A stretch of DNA of 64,000 nucleotides from Candidatus Culexarchaeum yellowstonense. Its GTDB lineage: Archaea > Thermoproteota > Methanomethylicia > Culexarchaeales > Culexarchaeaceae. The stretch is from contig JANGFR010000003.1 of assembly GCA_024707015.1 (NCBI GenBank), positions 124,001-188,000 of the forward strand, given 5' to 3'. A program made the translations under genes and the position numbers. Under the pieces are notes generated by a model. That model did no database searches, had not been told where the DNA came from, and saw only the letters and a program-made list of their open reading frames with translations. Positions within the stretch are counted from its first letter, which is position 1; each line of letters opens with the position of its first letter. Shown here one piece after another: positions 1 through 8,815 of this stretch.

Positions 1-299
1 CCTAACCATTTGATATACCTTCCCATTATAATCGATTACTTAATGTGCACTCACCTTAGCCTTCTCATTCTGAAACCAATTTAAAGCGTCATCAGCAGAC
101 CCCTCAATGCTATGGATCACAATCCACCTCACATCACGAGCACCATCACCCTGAGAGAAATTATTCTTGTTTGCAGGAATCCATATTGCATCACCATAAT
201 CTGTAAGGACTTCACCTATCCTACGATATGGAAAGTTTAGAGTTGAAATCATAAATGCCACCACAATACAAATTAATATGCCGAAAACACTTTAAACAT
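1..299 (-). pseudogene. N-acetylmuramoyl-L-alanine amidase-like gene, broken
   Basis: The minus strand encodes a secreted amidase_2-like protein: a hydrophobic leader, then a core containing RWIVIHSIEG and ending SAH. In the family the SAH is followed by Tyr and YNGKVYQMV-like sequence. Here the Tyr position is a TAA stop (40-42), and the same frame continues past it with VIDYNGKVYQMVR to the window edge, so the stop interrupts a real gene. A second lesion is likely at the 5' end. An ATG at 299-297 follows a good GAGGTGA ribosome site, but its frame stops after eight codons, while the hydrophobic leader lies in the neighbouring frame, so a 1-nt indel near 285-290 is inferred. The first in-frame start for the readable part is GTG at 264. 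A sequencing error could explain one lesion but hardly both. The substrate is unclear; archaeal homologues may act on foreign or pseudomurein-like peptides. Confidence 0.6.
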
Positions 300-433
300 T
301 CACCTCATATGGATATCAATAAACAATAAGTTTCTGTGGAAAGTTAAAATTTTAGGAAATCAATTGATAGGAAGTTGATCGTCTGGGAAACATTAAATAA
401 ATTATTCGTCAATATTTGTTTGGAAGATGATCT

Positions 434-1429
434 ATGATTTTAAAGATTCATTATTGGATGATAATATCACTTACAATAATGATATTGTGCTCCACACAGA
501 ATGTTTATGCTGATAGAGGGATAATACCAGTTAAACCTCATATACCAATCTATGAGCCTGGTCAGAAAGCTATCATAGCTTGGAATGGAGTTGAGGAGAT
601 AATGATTTTATCCACAGATATCACAGCCACTGAGGATACCATGATCCTAGAGATACTTCCACTACCATCAAAACCTAAAGTTGAAGCTGCAAGTTTCGAA
701 TCATTTAAGGTTTTGGAGAAACTTGTTTCCGATAAGTTTGTGATTAAAGCTAGAAGTTATGGTGGGGGTTTGGAGTTTAAGGGTTTAGAAATCATTTTCC
801 ATGAGAAGATTGGATTCCACGATATAACAGTGATTAAAGCATTCAACGCCGATGAACTGGTGTACTGGATTGAGCAATTCGCATTGAAAAATGGTATCAC
901 ATTTGAAATAAAGCTATCAAAATTAATGGATGTGGTTAGGGGGTATATTGATGGAGGCTTCCAATACTATGTTGTGGATCTGATAAGTTTGAAGGCTGGT
1001 GAGAGGAGCATTGAACCAATAATGTATAGGTTTAATTCAAGCTTCATATACTATCCACTGAAGATATCAAGCATAATTTCAGGGGAAACCAAGATCACAC
1101 TATTCATAATAACCATGGATGGAGTTAGGAGGAATCACCCAAACCTCAAAGAATTACAATACAAACTTTTCGGAAATGCATACCCAGTTGAAGTTGAAAT
1201 AACCATGGAAGAATTGCGTAAAGTGGATCCGAGGATAGCTGAATTATTCAAATCCAACACTCTACTAACAATCTTAACATATGAGGGAAGCATGAGCACA
1301 CTGAAATGGGATTTGATGACAACCATAGAGCCAAGGGTAAATGTAAATTCACTGATGATGACATTCCTAGCAACAACCATAATGGCATTGGCACTCACAG
1401 TGGCCACGATAAAAATGAAAAAGCTTTAA
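434..1429 (+). CDS. secreted, C-terminally anchored surface protein of unknown function
   Basis: The 331-residue protein starts with a signal peptide (hydrophobic stretch about residues 8-20, likely cleavage after VYA at 26). The ectodomain is about 270 residues. Residues 309-326 form a hydrophobic anchor followed by KMKKL, so most of the protein should face outside the cell. The first mature block (ADRGIIPV, then EPGQKAIIAWNG and LEILPLPSKPKVE) resembles a group of archaeal exported proteins distantly like DUF2330, but I cannot attach a function. It lies just downstream of the broken amidase on the opposite strand and 103 bases before ilvE. The start ATG fits a short leader transcript; no strong ribosome site precedes it. 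Confidence 0.75.
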   Translation: MILKIHYWMIISLTIMILCSTQNVYADRGIIPVKPHIPIYEPGQKAIIAWNGVEEIMILSTDITATEDTMILEILPLPSKPKVEAASFESFKVLEKLVSDKFVIKARSYGGGLEFKGLEIIFHEKIGFHDITVIKAFNADELVYWIEQFALKNGITFEIKLSKLMDVVRGYIDGGFQYYVVDLISLKAGERSIEPIMYRFNSSFIYYPLKISSIISGETKITLFIITMDGVRRNHPNLKELQYKLFGNAYPVEVEITMEELRKVDPRIAELFKSNTLLTILTYEGSMSTLKWDLMTTIEPRVNVNSLMMTFLATTIMALALTVATIKMKKL

Positions 1430-1532
1430 ACATATTCATCGATGAATGGGAATCTCATGTTCAATGCACCCTTCGATAGAAGCGATTTTAAACAAGCAAG
1501 TAATATGTAATTTTGAAATAATGGGGATTTGT

Positions 1533-2429
1533 ATGAATGATAAAATGGAACTCCTCATATATATTAATGGTGAACTCTACCCCGAAAGTGAAGCGAAAAT
1601 ATCTGTTTTCGATCATGGGCTTCTATATGGCGATGGAGTTTTTGAAGGTATAAGAGCATATAATGGGAGAATATTCAAACTCGACGAACATATCAATAGG
1701 CTCTATGAATCAGCTAAAACTGTAGGTATTGAAATCCCATTATCAAAGGAGGAATTTAAGAAAGCCATAATTGAAGTTTTGAAGAGGAACAATTTGAGGA
1801 ATGCTTACATAAGACCTATAGTCACACGTGGAGTTGGACGTTTAGGCTTGGATCCAAGACACTGCCAAAAACCCACAATAATAATTATCCCACAAAAATT
1901 GGAGGAATACCCACTAACAAAAGCCACTGGAAAAGCTATTAGGGCAATAGTTTCATCCATAAGGAGGACACCGCCATTCTGCCTCCCACCAATGGTTAAA
2001 TCACTAAATTACCTGAACAATGTCTTGGCAAAGCTTGAAGCAATAAATGCAGGAGTAGATGAAGCAATAATGCTGGATTGGATGGGCTACGTTTGTGAAG
2101 GAACTGGAGACAACGTATTCATCGTGAAAAATGGAGTACTGATAACACCACCAACATACGCCAGCATACTCCCAGGAATAACCAGGCAAACCATTATAGA
2201 GATTGCTAAGAGACTTAAAATAGAAGTTGTGGAGAGGAACATAACGATACATGAACTCTACAATGCAGATGAAGTATTCCTAACAGCCACAGGAATCGAA
2301 ATAGTACCAGTTATAGAGATTGATGGTAGGAAGATAGGCAAAGGGGAGCCTGGACCAATATTCATGAAAATAAAGGAGGAATTCGACAAGGAAGTACGAA
2401 GTACTGGAACACCAATTTATGACGTGTAG
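1533..2429 (+). CDS. ilvE: branched-chain amino acid aminotransferase
   Basis: A class IV PLP aminotransferase (BCAT) that transfers the amino group between glutamate and the 2-oxo acids of Leu, Ile and Val, in the cytoplasm. The N-terminal [18 protein letters not shown] block (residues 26-43) and the Schiff-base lysine in MVKSLNYL (K156) are present, as are the EGTGDNVF and [10 protein letters not shown] phosphate/substrate loops. At 298 residues it is full length for the family. The frame stays open up to 1446, but the 29 extra residues (MGISCSMHP...) match nothing in the family and ATG 1533 is followed directly by the conserved start, so I place the start there. No other branched-chain pathway gene is in the window. 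The D-amino acid and lyase members of fold IV are less likely because of the BCAT-type motifs. Confidence 0.93.
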   Translation: MNDKMELLIYINGELYPESEAKISVFDHGLLYGDGVFEGIRAYNGRIFKLDEHINRLYESAKTVGIEIPLSKEEFKKAIIEVLKRNNLRNAYIRPIVTRGVGRLGLDPRHCQKPTIIIIPQKLEEYPLTKATGKAIRAIVSSIRRTPPFCLPPMVKSLNYLNNVLAKLEAINAGVDEAIMLDWMGYVCEGTGDNVFIVKNGVLITPPTYASILPGITRQTIIEIAKRLKIEVVERNITIHELYNADEVFLTATGIEIVPVIEIDGRKIGKGEPGPIFMKIKEEFDKEVRSTGTPIYDV

Positions 2430-2451
2430 AGGAAAAAGATATGTGGGAGCG

Positions 2452-3213
2452 TTACTTCCCTAGATATATCCTCTTAGGGTCAAGTTCTCTAAGAAGTTTA
2501 AGTTCTCTTTCAGATGGTTCTCTTGTAACCTTAAGGCCCTTTGAAACTTTTATATCCCAACCAGTATTCTGCTTAACTTCTTCAACGGTCACTCCTGGAT
2601 GAATGTGTGTGAGGATCATTTCTCCAGTTTCCTTATCGAATTCCATGATCCCAAGATCTGTTATAACCTTGTCAGGTCCTCCCCCCTCTAATCCAAGTTT
2701 CTCACGTTCCCATCTACCGCCTAAGAATCCTGGACTTGTTATGAAGTCAACTCTTTCGGGGAATCTCCTCTTCTCATGTCTTGTTATGATTAAGATTCGC
2801 TTGGCAAGTGAGGCTATATCACATGCACCTCCACTCCCTGGAAGCCTAACTTTCGGTGCTCTATAATCTCCTATCACCGTTGAATTTATGTTTCCAAATT
2901 TGTCGATTTGCGCCCCCTCAAGAAAGCCAACGTCGATTCTTCCAGCTTGAAGATATAAAGTGAATACTTCAAACATTGAGCAAACGCTTTGGGCGCCTGT
3001 GACTAAACATGGATCTCCTATGGATAGGGGGACTCTAGTTGGATTCGCTCCTACAACTCCAGCTTCATAGATCATCTTTAGATTTGGTGCATGAAGCCTC
3101 TTAGCTAAATTTGCAGCTAGATTTGGTAACCCAATACCCACAAATACTATCTCTCCATCTTTAAGTTCTCTCGCAGCATTTATAACCATAAGTTCAGATT
3201 TAGTATACTCCAT
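2452..3213 (-). CDS. CoA-transferase family protein, subunit B
   Basis: Beta subunit of a two-subunit family I CoA-transferase (glutaconate/3-oxoacid type, GctB/IpdB-like), 253 residues. Recognisable blocks are GEIVFVGIGLPNLAA near the start, IYEAGVVGANP (E50), FLEGAQIDKFGNINS and LPGSGGACDIAS. E50 sits where glutaconate CoA-transferase has its catalytic glutamate, which favours a true CoA-transferase over the IpdAB ring-cleavage hydrolases that use this fold; this is inference. The ATG at 3213 is chosen because GGGGGAG lies just upstream. An upstream ATG at 3240 would make the gene overlap subunit A. It is the second gene of an operon with subunit A, 10 bases downstream of it. Confidence 0.85.
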   Translation of the reverse strand: MEYTKSELMVINAARELKDGEIVFVGIGLPNLAANLAKRLHAPNLKMIYEAGVVGANPTRVPLSIGDPCLVTGAQSVCSMFEVFTLYLQAGRIDVGFLEGAQIDKFGNINSTVIGDYRAPKVRLPGSGGACDIASLAKRILIITRHEKRRFPERVDFITSPGFLGGRWEREKLGLEGGGPDKVITDLGIMEFDKETGEMILTHIHPGVTVEEVKQNTGWDIKVSKGLKVTREPSERELKLLRELDPKRIYLGK

Positions 3214-3223
3214 AGACTCCCCC

Positions 3224-4147
3224 CTACATGTATATTCCATAATTAACTGGGAGGCTGTAGAAGCTTTTAGGTTTAAGTTTCATAATCTTCTCTACACCCA
3301 ACTTCTTCACGTACTCAGCACGATTCTCCACTCCATAAACCCATTCATCCAAATATTTCTGTAGTGTTTCAGGTTCCATTGAGATTTTATCCCATTCAAT
3401 GTAGAAATCGTTATCCCTATCATAGTATCCCTGAGCATAGGAGGGGTGTGCAGCCCAAGGCTCTTCAACCAATGCATCCACCATGAAGTCAGGTATCACA
3501 GTTCTATTTGGATCACTCCTAATGACATTCTCATCAACTATCTCTTCAACACTTACAATAACTCTTTTAGCAGCGAAAGCTGCCTCCTTTATTTCTCCAA
3601 GTATCCCCCAAACTTGAACATTACCATTCTTATCAGCTCTCTGAGCATGTATTATGGATACATCTGGATTTAATGCAGGAACCACACATATCTCCCGACC
3701 AGTATACGGGCAGTTTATAACCTTTATGTTTGGATTATACTTTGGGAGGTCAGATCCACGTAGAGATTTTAGGGGGATAAAGGGAAGGTTCAATGCTCCT
3801 GCTAAGAGTCTGCATACCATAGCGAAGTGCGTATACTCTTCAATTTCAATATTATTTGGATACCCCTTCTCCACAGCCCTCCTAAAAGCTCTAAGAGTAC
3901 CCACGCCGGGATTACCAGCCCAACTGAATACAACCTTCTTTGCACATCCAGCTGCAATCATTTGATCGAAAATTATGTCTGGAGTTAACCTACATAATGT
4001 TAGATTCCTCTTCTTCTGCCTAATAATTTCATGTCCAGCTGAGAATGGTATTAGATGAGTGAATCCAGCCATATAAACTGTATCTCCATCATTTACGAAC
4101 TTTTTAATAGCCTCCTCCATACTTACAAGTTTATCTTCAAAAGACAT
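3224..4147 (-). CDS. CoA-transferase family protein, subunit A
   Basis: Alpha subunit partner of the preceding entry, 307 residues. It shows the GDTVYMAGFTHLIPFSAGHEIIRQ start, the GAGNPGVGTLRAFRRA-like block (FSWAGNPGVGTLRAFRRAV) and an ALNPDVSIIHAQRADKNGNV segment typical of glutaconate CoA-transferase/IpdA alpha subunits. Start ATG 4147 has GGGAGGGC upstream; an ATG 12 codons earlier lacks such a site. The operon is divergent from a thiolase-DUF35 pair with an 83-base promoter region between them. This suggests a common pathway: one operon activates an acid with CoA, the other handles a 3-oxoacyl-CoA. The actual substrate cannot be read from sequence. Confidence 0.85.
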   Translation of the reverse strand: MSFEDKLVSMEEAIKKFVNDGDTVYMAGFTHLIPFSAGHEIIRQKKRNLTLCRLTPDIIFDQMIAAGCAKKVVFSWAGNPGVGTLRAFRRAVEKGYPNNIEIEEYTHFAMVCRLLAGALNLPFIPLKSLRGSDLPKYNPNIKVINCPYTGREICVVPALNPDVSIIHAQRADKNGNVQVWGILGEIKEAAFAAKRVIVSVEEIVDENVIRSDPNRTVIPDFMVDALVEEPWAAHPSYAQGYYDRDNDFYIEWDKISMEPETLQKYLDEWVYGVENRAEYVKKLGVEKIMKLKPKSFYSLPVNYGIYM

Positions 4148-4230
4148 ACTCAATGCCCTCCCAGTAAATATTGTGGAATGCAAATAGTTAAAACGTTTAT
4201 GTTCAAAATGTATTTTTGAGGCTGTTGAAT

Positions 4231-5388
4231 GTGAAGCGTGTAGCCATTATTGGAGTTGGACACTCAAAGTTTGGGGTTAGGGCTGATGCAACATACTGTG
4301 AATTGGCTTTTGAAGCCGTTAAGGAGGCTATTGAAGATTCTGGGATAACGCAGAAGGATATAGATTTAAGCGTTGTGGGCTCCGTGGGTAATAGGCTATA
4401 CGACATGTACCCAGCACCATCAGTGAATGAGTATGTGGGATTAACGTTCAAAGGCCCCTTAAGAGTTGAAGCTGCATGCGCCTCAGGAAGTGCAGCAATA
4501 TTCACAGCTTACAATGCCATAAAATCCGGATTTGCTGAAACAGCCATAGTCATAGGAGTTGAGAAGATGTGTGAAGTTGATACTCCAACTTCAACGGCCA
4601 TTGGCGGTAGAGGATGCTACCCATGGGAATTCCACATGTTTGGAACAAGCTTCGCAGCATACTACGCACTCTTCGCAACAGCACACATGACCAAATATGG
4701 TACAAAGGAGGAGCAGTTGGCTAAAGTTGCAGTTAAAAACCATTATTATGGAGCTAGAAATCCAAAAGCCCACTTCCAAAGGGAGATAAATGTTGAGCAA
4801 GCTTTAAAATCAAGGGTTATATGCTGGCCACTTAAACTCTACGATTGCTGCCCAATAAGTGATGGAGCCGCTGCCATCATACTGGCATCTGAAGAAAAGG
4901 TTAAGGAACTTAAAATTAAAGACCCAATATGGATACTGGCCATCGGATATGGCTCAGACACTGGAAATCTCACTAGAAGGGAAGATTATACATCAATAAA
5001 ATCCACTAGAATTGCCTCACAAATGGCTTACAAGATGGCTAAAATTAACCCTGAAGACATTGATGTAGCAGAAGTACATGACTGTTTCACCATAGCCGAA
5101 ATAATGGCATATGAGGATCTTGGATTCTGCAAGAAGGGGGAGGGGGGTAAATTGATCGATGAAGGACAAACGTGGATTGGAGGGAAAATACCGGTAAATG
5201 TGGATGGAGGATTGAAGGCTAAAGGGCATCCATTGGGGGCAACTGGATGCTCAATGATATATGAACTAACAAAGCAATTGAGAAATGAAGCTGGAAACAG
5301 GCAAGTTCCACTCAAAAAGTATTTGGCATTAGCACATAATGTCGGCATGACTGGACAATACTGCTACGTAACAATATTGGGGAGGTGA
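4231..5388 (+). CDS. archaeal-type thiolase / acetyl-CoA acetyltransferase-like
   Basis: A thiolase-superfamily enzyme (385 residues) of the archaeal/SCP2-like group, which condenses or cleaves 3-oxoacyl-CoA. The nucleophile cysteine is in VEAACASGSAA (C83), an Asp-Cys pair occurs in VAEVHDCFTIAE, and the C-terminal GGLKAKGHPLGATG supplies the active-site histidine. GTG 4231 is chosen because MKRVAIIGVGHSKFG is the family start; a TTG at 4216 adds five residues. Its end overlaps the ribosome site of the DUF35 gene. In archaea a related thiolase forms a complex with HMG-CoA synthase through a DUF35 protein; HMG-CoA synthase is absent here, and the CoA-transferase next door suggests a catabolic paralogue rather than the mevalonate enzyme. 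Confidence 0.85.
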   Translation: MKRVAIIGVGHSKFGVRADATYCELAFEAVKEAIEDSGITQKDIDLSVVGSVGNRLYDMYPAPSVNEYVGLTFKGPLRVEAACASGSAAIFTAYNAIKSGFAETAIVIGVEKMCEVDTPTSTAIGGRGCYPWEFHMFGTSFAAYYALFATAHMTKYGTKEEQLAKVAVKNHYYGARNPKAHFQREINVEQALKSRVICWPLKLYDCCPISDGAAAIILASEEKVKELKIKDPIWILAIGYGSDTGNLTRREDYTSIKSTRIASQMAYKMAKINPEDIDVAEVHDCFTIAEIMAYEDLGFCKKGEGGKLIDEGQTWIGGKIPVNVDGGLKAKGHPLGATGCSMIYELTKQLRNEAGNRQVPLKKYLALAHNVGMTGQYCYVTILGR

Positions 5389-5393
5389 ATGAA

Positions 5394-5858
5394 ATGTCAA
5401 AGGCACATGAATATCCATCAATTAAGAGTAGAACACTAACAATTACACATGACATCCCAATATCTAGGACAAAGGTTTACTGGGATGGATTACGGGAAGG
5501 GAAAGTTTACACAACGAAATGTAAGAAATGCGGCCAAACATACTATCCACCACAACCAGACTGCCCAAACTGCCTAACATCAAACATGGAGTGGATTCAA
5601 ATATCAGAGGGGATACTTGAAACATTCACACAAGCATACCTAAAACCACAAGGCTTCACACACTACGAACAAAACTACATAATAGCCATAGCAAAAGTAT
5701 CAGAGGAAGTGAAAGTTATGGGATGGCTAGAAGAAGCAGACGTAAAAAATGTTAAAGTGGGAATGCCAGTGGAAATCACAGCAAAAACAATGCCAGACGG
5801 ATTCCCAACAATAATACTCAAACCAAAACAAACATCCACATCAGCATTAAATCAATAA
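5394..5858 (+). CDS. DUF35 zinc-ribbon / OB-fold acyl-CoA-binding scaffold protein
   Basis: A 154-residue protein of the DUF35 family: an N-terminal helix, a rubredoxin-like zinc ribbon with two CxxC pairs (CKKCGQTYYPPQPDCPNC), then an OB-fold that ends in VKVGMPVEIT...PTIILKPK. Members bridge thiolase and a second CoA enzyme and pass acyl-CoA between active sites. ATG 5394 follows GGAGGTG at 5381-5387; an in-frame GTG at 5385 overlaps the thiolase stop but has no spacing for a ribosome site. The tight coupling to the thiolase gene supports a physical complex. Confidence 0.88.
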   Translation: MSKAHEYPSIKSRTLTITHDIPISRTKVYWDGLREGKVYTTKCKKCGQTYYPPQPDCPNCLTSNMEWIQISEGILETFTQAYLKPQGFTHYEQNYIIAIAKVSEEVKVMGWLEEADVKNVKVGMPVEITAKTMPDGFPTIILKPKQTSTSALNQ

Positions 5859-5909
5859 TATCAAAACCTTTTTTGAGTTCAAATGTATTTAAAAATTTTG
5901 AAATTTAAT

Positions 5910-6338
5910 TTACAACCCCCTCTTATACTCGATAACTGTTAGACCCCTTATTCTTTTAAAATGCTTCACGTTCCCCGTGGCTATCGATGCTCCATTTTCC
6001 CTCGCTATAACTCCAATGAGTATATCCCTTAAATCTATGGGCATACCAATAGATTCTAGGTATCCTATCTCCTCACCAGCCCTCAAGGCTTCCCTCTCAG
6101 ACAAACTTAAAACCCTCAACACCTTAGATAAATTGGAGATTTCCCCAACCTTAGCCCTATCAATCTTGTAAGCTCCCCAAGCCAACTCAAAAATGTTAAT
6201 GGATGTTGTTGCCAGCTCCATCCCTCTATCCTTAAGCTCCCCAACAAAGTTAATACAGCCCTTTAACCCTCTTAAGAAATCTATGAGGACATCAGTGTCA
6301 AGCACTACTCTCCCCGTTGAAACTTCCATGAAGTCCAA
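5910..6338 (-). CDS. vapC: VapC-type PIN-domain ribonuclease toxin
   Basis: A PIN-domain protein of 142 residues. The VVLDTDVLIDFL start supplies the first acidic residue (D14), ELAWGAY the glutamate, and the PIDLRDILIGVIARENG / TGNVKHF region the remaining acidic pocket. PIN toxins cut RNA with a divalent metal and are held inactive by the partner antitoxin. It overlaps the end of the upstream VapB gene by 34 bases, the usual antitoxin-first order. Either Met1 or Met4 could be the start. Confidence 0.88.
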   Translation of the reverse strand: MDFMEVSTGRVVLDTDVLIDFLRGLKGCINFVGELKDRGMELATTSINIFELAWGAYKIDRAKVGEISNLSKVLRVLSLSEREALRAGEEIGYLESIGMPIDLRDILIGVIARENGASIATGNVKHFKRIRGLTVIEYKRGL

Positions 6339-6532
6339 GCCTCCCTAATACTCTTCAAAACTTCCTCAACCTTCTCCTCAGAAACATCTTTCCAAATCCC
6401 TGCGAACTCAAAGAGGTCGAGAGTATTCTTTGCTAATCTAAGAATCACATCTGAAAAGCTCTCCCCCGGCTTTTTCAATTTCAATAACGCCTCATAAGCT
6501 TCAAGAGTAATAGTTATAGTTTTAACGGGCAT
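6305..6532 (-). CDS. vapB: VapB-type antitoxin
   Basis: A small antitoxin (75 residues) of the archaeal VapB group that starts with a ribbon-like VKTITITLEAYEALLKLKK and continues with GESFSDVILRLA. It should bind the downstream VapC and repress its own promoter. ATG 6532 gives the family start; ATG 6556 would add eight residues. A TATA-like TTTATAAG about 30 bases before 6532 and a TTTAAATTTT about 28 bases before 6556 fit leaderless transcripts for either choice, so the start is open. Confidence 0.85.
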   Translation of the reverse strand: MPVKTITITLEAYEALLKLKKPGESFSDVILRLAKNTLDLFEFAGIWKDVSEEKVEEVLKSIREAWTSWKFQRGE

Positions 6533-6556
6533 TCTATCATTTATAAGTGCATACAT

Positions 6557-6901
6557 ACACTTATAAACTTTTCCATTAACATAAAATTTAAAGTCTCATT
6601 ACACGACAAACAATGTTGCAAATTGCATTCACATGATAGATATCAAATTATATGGAAACTTAAGCTTCAACTTCACTTCATTAAAAGGTCATCATTCTTA
6701 ATAAGATATTGGAGGCTTACAGGCAACCTCCAAGTAAGAATATCAGATATCATAGGACTGCACATGAATTGATAAGAATCTTAGTATTTTATACCCTACT
6801 AGTAGAAAAAAAGCTTTATGTTTACAAGAGCTATTCATCAGGGTTTAATTGCCCAGTTACTTGTTTAAGCTTCTTGCTTCATAATGTTAGTACGTATTAA
6901 G
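6557..6901. other. intergenic stretch, no supported gene
   Basis: About 345 AT-rich bases between the vapBC promoter and the end of the DGC gene. The first 40 bases hold the vapB promoter. A 63-codon TTG-started frame (6709-6900) resembles nothing I know and has no ribosome site. Confidence 0.5.
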
Positions 6902-7321
6902 CTAAAACTTGGAGAGGAACTCTTTAACTATTTTATCAGATATCCTATCCACGTCTTCATCGCTGAAGTCAAGTGAAGGCAGCTTATTAACACCTTCCTT
7001 CGCTATCACTACCTCGTATGTGGGTTCTATCCCCTTCTGCCTCAGCACATTTGATGCACACATATTTTGACAACCATTAATTGCTATAACCGCCTTAGCC
7101 TTCTTGAATATATCCAAATGTGTTTTACTTCCAGCAGCCACCGCTGAAAGACAGCACATCCTGACCTTATCAGGGAAAGTCTTAGTCAATTTCCTAGCCA
7201 CCTCATTTCCTACTTGACCTACACTGGCAGCACCATCACATGTAGCAACCATTATCAATTCACTAGCGTGCGTAGCGCAATGAGGAAGCAATTGGTACTT
7301 GCTTATCCCAGAAGAACTCAA
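6902..7321 (-). CDS. DGC-domain putative zinc-binding protein
   Basis: A 139-residue DGC protein (PF08859 type). The motif CDGAASVGQVGN carries the namesake DGC-like triad (C28, D29, G30), followed by MCCLSAVAAG and AINGCQNMCASNVL. The conserved cysteines suggest metal binding; the family's function is not established. The TTG start at 7321 is supported by GGAGGTGA seven bases upstream, and a TATA-like TTTATATAA lies about 50 bases before it. It is a single gene with no obvious operon partner. Confidence 0.8.
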   Translation of the reverse strand: MSSSGISKYQLLPHCATHASELIMVATCDGAASVGQVGNEVARKLTKTFPDKVRMCCLSAVAAGSKTHLDIFKKAKAVIAINGCQNMCASNVLRQKGIEPTYEVVIAKEGVNKLPSLDFSDEDVDRISDKIVKEFLSKF

Positions 7322-7869
7322 GCCCTAATCACCTCCATTTTGTGATTCATCAAGCTATATCAAAGTGAATTATATAAATTTTGTGATGAATCCCGAAAAG
7401 CATAGGTTTAGACCATATATACAACTATGTAAGGTATCATGAGACCTTAAGCAAAAATTGCAAAATCAATCAATACATATATGGTTTATGTATGATAGTA
7501 ACATGCTACGAACAATGCAAAAAAGGCTGACATAAAATTTAGAAAAAGGCTAGAATACTAGACCATTTGCTTTAACTTGTTCTCTGCTACTGCAATCATA
7601 GAGTTTACCATATCATGATACCGAAGTATCCTGTTATAAATTTAAAACGTTAACTTAATATGGACCATTGATTTTCCAAGTAAGTTTCAAAAGGATTCCC
7701 GACTCACTCTAGAATTTTCATATGTTTGGATGTATTGAAAAGTTTTATTAGAGATAATTGGAGGAATGATCTGAACTGCCGTTTAGTGTTATTTGTCTCT
7801 TTCAAATTGGATTGGGTTTGAAGTATGCAAAAGATAGATATCTTTGTATAGCTATTTAAAGTCTAGTGA
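7322..7869. other. long intergenic stretch
   Basis: About 550 bases. The left 60 bases are the DGC gene promoter. An 18-base near-palindrome (AAGGT..TCATGA..ACCTT, about 7431-7448) is the only ordered element I see; no coding-like frame or tRNA-like fold is visible. Confidence 0.5.
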
Positions 7870-8256
7870 GTGGTTAAATTGAGTGCTAAACTATATGAAG
7901 ATATGATGGCTAGAGCTAAGCATTTTCTTAATGTCAGTGGATACGATGTTTCTGCTGGTAGATATGATATAGCTTTATTTCATCTCGAGCAATCAGTTCA
8001 ACTAGCCTTAAAAGCTTATTTGCTGAAAACTTTCGGGGACTTCCCAAAAGTACATTCAGTAAAGGATTTAATTGATTTGAGTGAGAATAGCTGTTTGAAG
8101 AAGTTGGCTGAGGATTTATGGTATATCATAGATATTCTTGAAGATGCATATATAGGTGCAAGGTACCTTAATAGGAGGTATGGTGAGAAGGAGTATAGGG
8201 AAGCTTTAAGATTTGTTCAAGAGGTGTTTAAATGTATAGGTATTTCGATTACTTGA
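7870..8256 (+). CDS. HEPN-domain protein (toxin of HEPN/MNT pair)
   Basis: A 128-residue all-alpha HEPN protein. It has the characteristic first helix pair (MARAKHFL...DIALFHLEQSVQLALKAYLL) and the DAYIGARYLNRRYG segment where active HEPN RNases keep Rx4-6H; here the histidine is not obvious, so RNase activity is uncertain. The next gene, a minimal nucleotidyltransferase, overlaps its 3' end by 25 bases, the usual toxin-antitoxin layout. Known MNT partners silence HEPN by adenylylating a tyrosine. GTG 7870 is the annotated start; TTG 7879 is an alternative. Confidence 0.82.
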   Translation: MVKLSAKLYEDMMARAKHFLNVSGYDVSAGRYDIALFHLEQSVQLALKAYLLKTFGDFPKVHSVKDLIDLSENSCLKKLAEDLWYIIDILEDAYIGARYLNRRYGEKEYREALRFVQEVFKCIGISIT

Positions 8257-8552
8257 AGGAGAGTAAAAGGGATTTGGAAGAGAATCTTGGGAAATACCTT
8301 GAAATCCTTAAAAGTATTGCTGAAAAGTATGGTGGAAAAGCATACATGTTTGGCTCTTATGTGAAGGGTGGATATATAGGTGCAAGCGACATAGACATAC
8401 TCATTGAAATCCCAGATAACATAGATAGGTTTAAGGTTCTACATGAAGCTAGAAGGCTTGTACAAAATAGGAGAATTGAAATACACGTCTTAAATGAATC
8501 AGATGCAAAGACATTTAAAGAACTGATTAAGGTCTACAAAGAAATTATATAA
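8232..8552 (+). CDS. minimal nucleotidyltransferase (MNT antitoxin)
   Basis: A 106-residue MNT protein of the polymerase-beta fold. FGSYVKGGYIGASDIDILI carries the GSx(n)DxD metal/nucleotide site, and the third Asp/Glu is in RRIEIHVL. It overlaps the HEPN gene and should act as its antitoxin, by binding or AMP transfer. Length and motif are typical. Confidence 0.88.
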   Translation: MYRYFDYLKESKRDLEENLGKYLEILKSIAEKYGGKAYMFGSYVKGGYIGASDIDILIEIPDNIDRFKVLHEARRLVQNRRIEIHVLNESDAKTFKELIKVYKEII

Positions 8553-8633
8553 CTTTTACCTAATCAATGTTTAAATAGAATTTCAATAAGAAAGATTTAG
8601 GGACTTCAGGTGGGAACCCCTTCAAATTACGCT

Positions 8634-8789
8634 TTAAATAGTGTTTTGCTTGGATATTATTGCTAGTATTATCGTCACTAGCATCGATACTTGGAATCCC
8701 AAAATCTTTTCTATTGCAATGTTCTTATAAGAGACAATGTAAGTTTTCTTGGAACAAAGAGGAGTGTAATTCCTTCTTATATTTTCCAT
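8634..8789 (-). CDS. small single-pass membrane protein downstream of rhomboid
   Basis: A complete 51-codon frame (ATG 8787-8789, TAA 8634-8636). It encodes a basic, Tyr-rich N-terminus (MENIRRNYTP...) and one hydrophobic segment (about residues 32-46: GFQVSMLVTIILAII). It begins nine bases after the rhomboid stop on the same strand, so co-transcription is likely. I do not recognise the family. A single-pass partner or substrate of the protease is a speculation from position only. Confidence 0.45.
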   Translation of the reverse strand: MENIRRNYTPLCSKKTYIVSYKNIAIEKILGFQVSMLVTIILAIISKQNTI

Positions 8790-8796
8790 AATCATT

Positions 8797-8815
8797 CTTA
8801 AGTATTACACTTAAG
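8797..8815. repeat. 19-base inverted repeat between rhomboid and small ORF
   Basis: CTTAAGT-ATTAC-ACTTAAG: perfect seven-base arms with a five-base loop, covering the last codons and stop of the rhomboid gene and ending eight bases before the small ORF's ATG. It could be an RNA hairpin that modulates translation of the second gene or marks a processing site. Confidence 0.5.

Noticed and set aside
6709-6900. 63-codon frame between vapB and the DGC gene.
   Set aside because: TTG start without ribosome site, no recognisable motif, and no matching neighbour.
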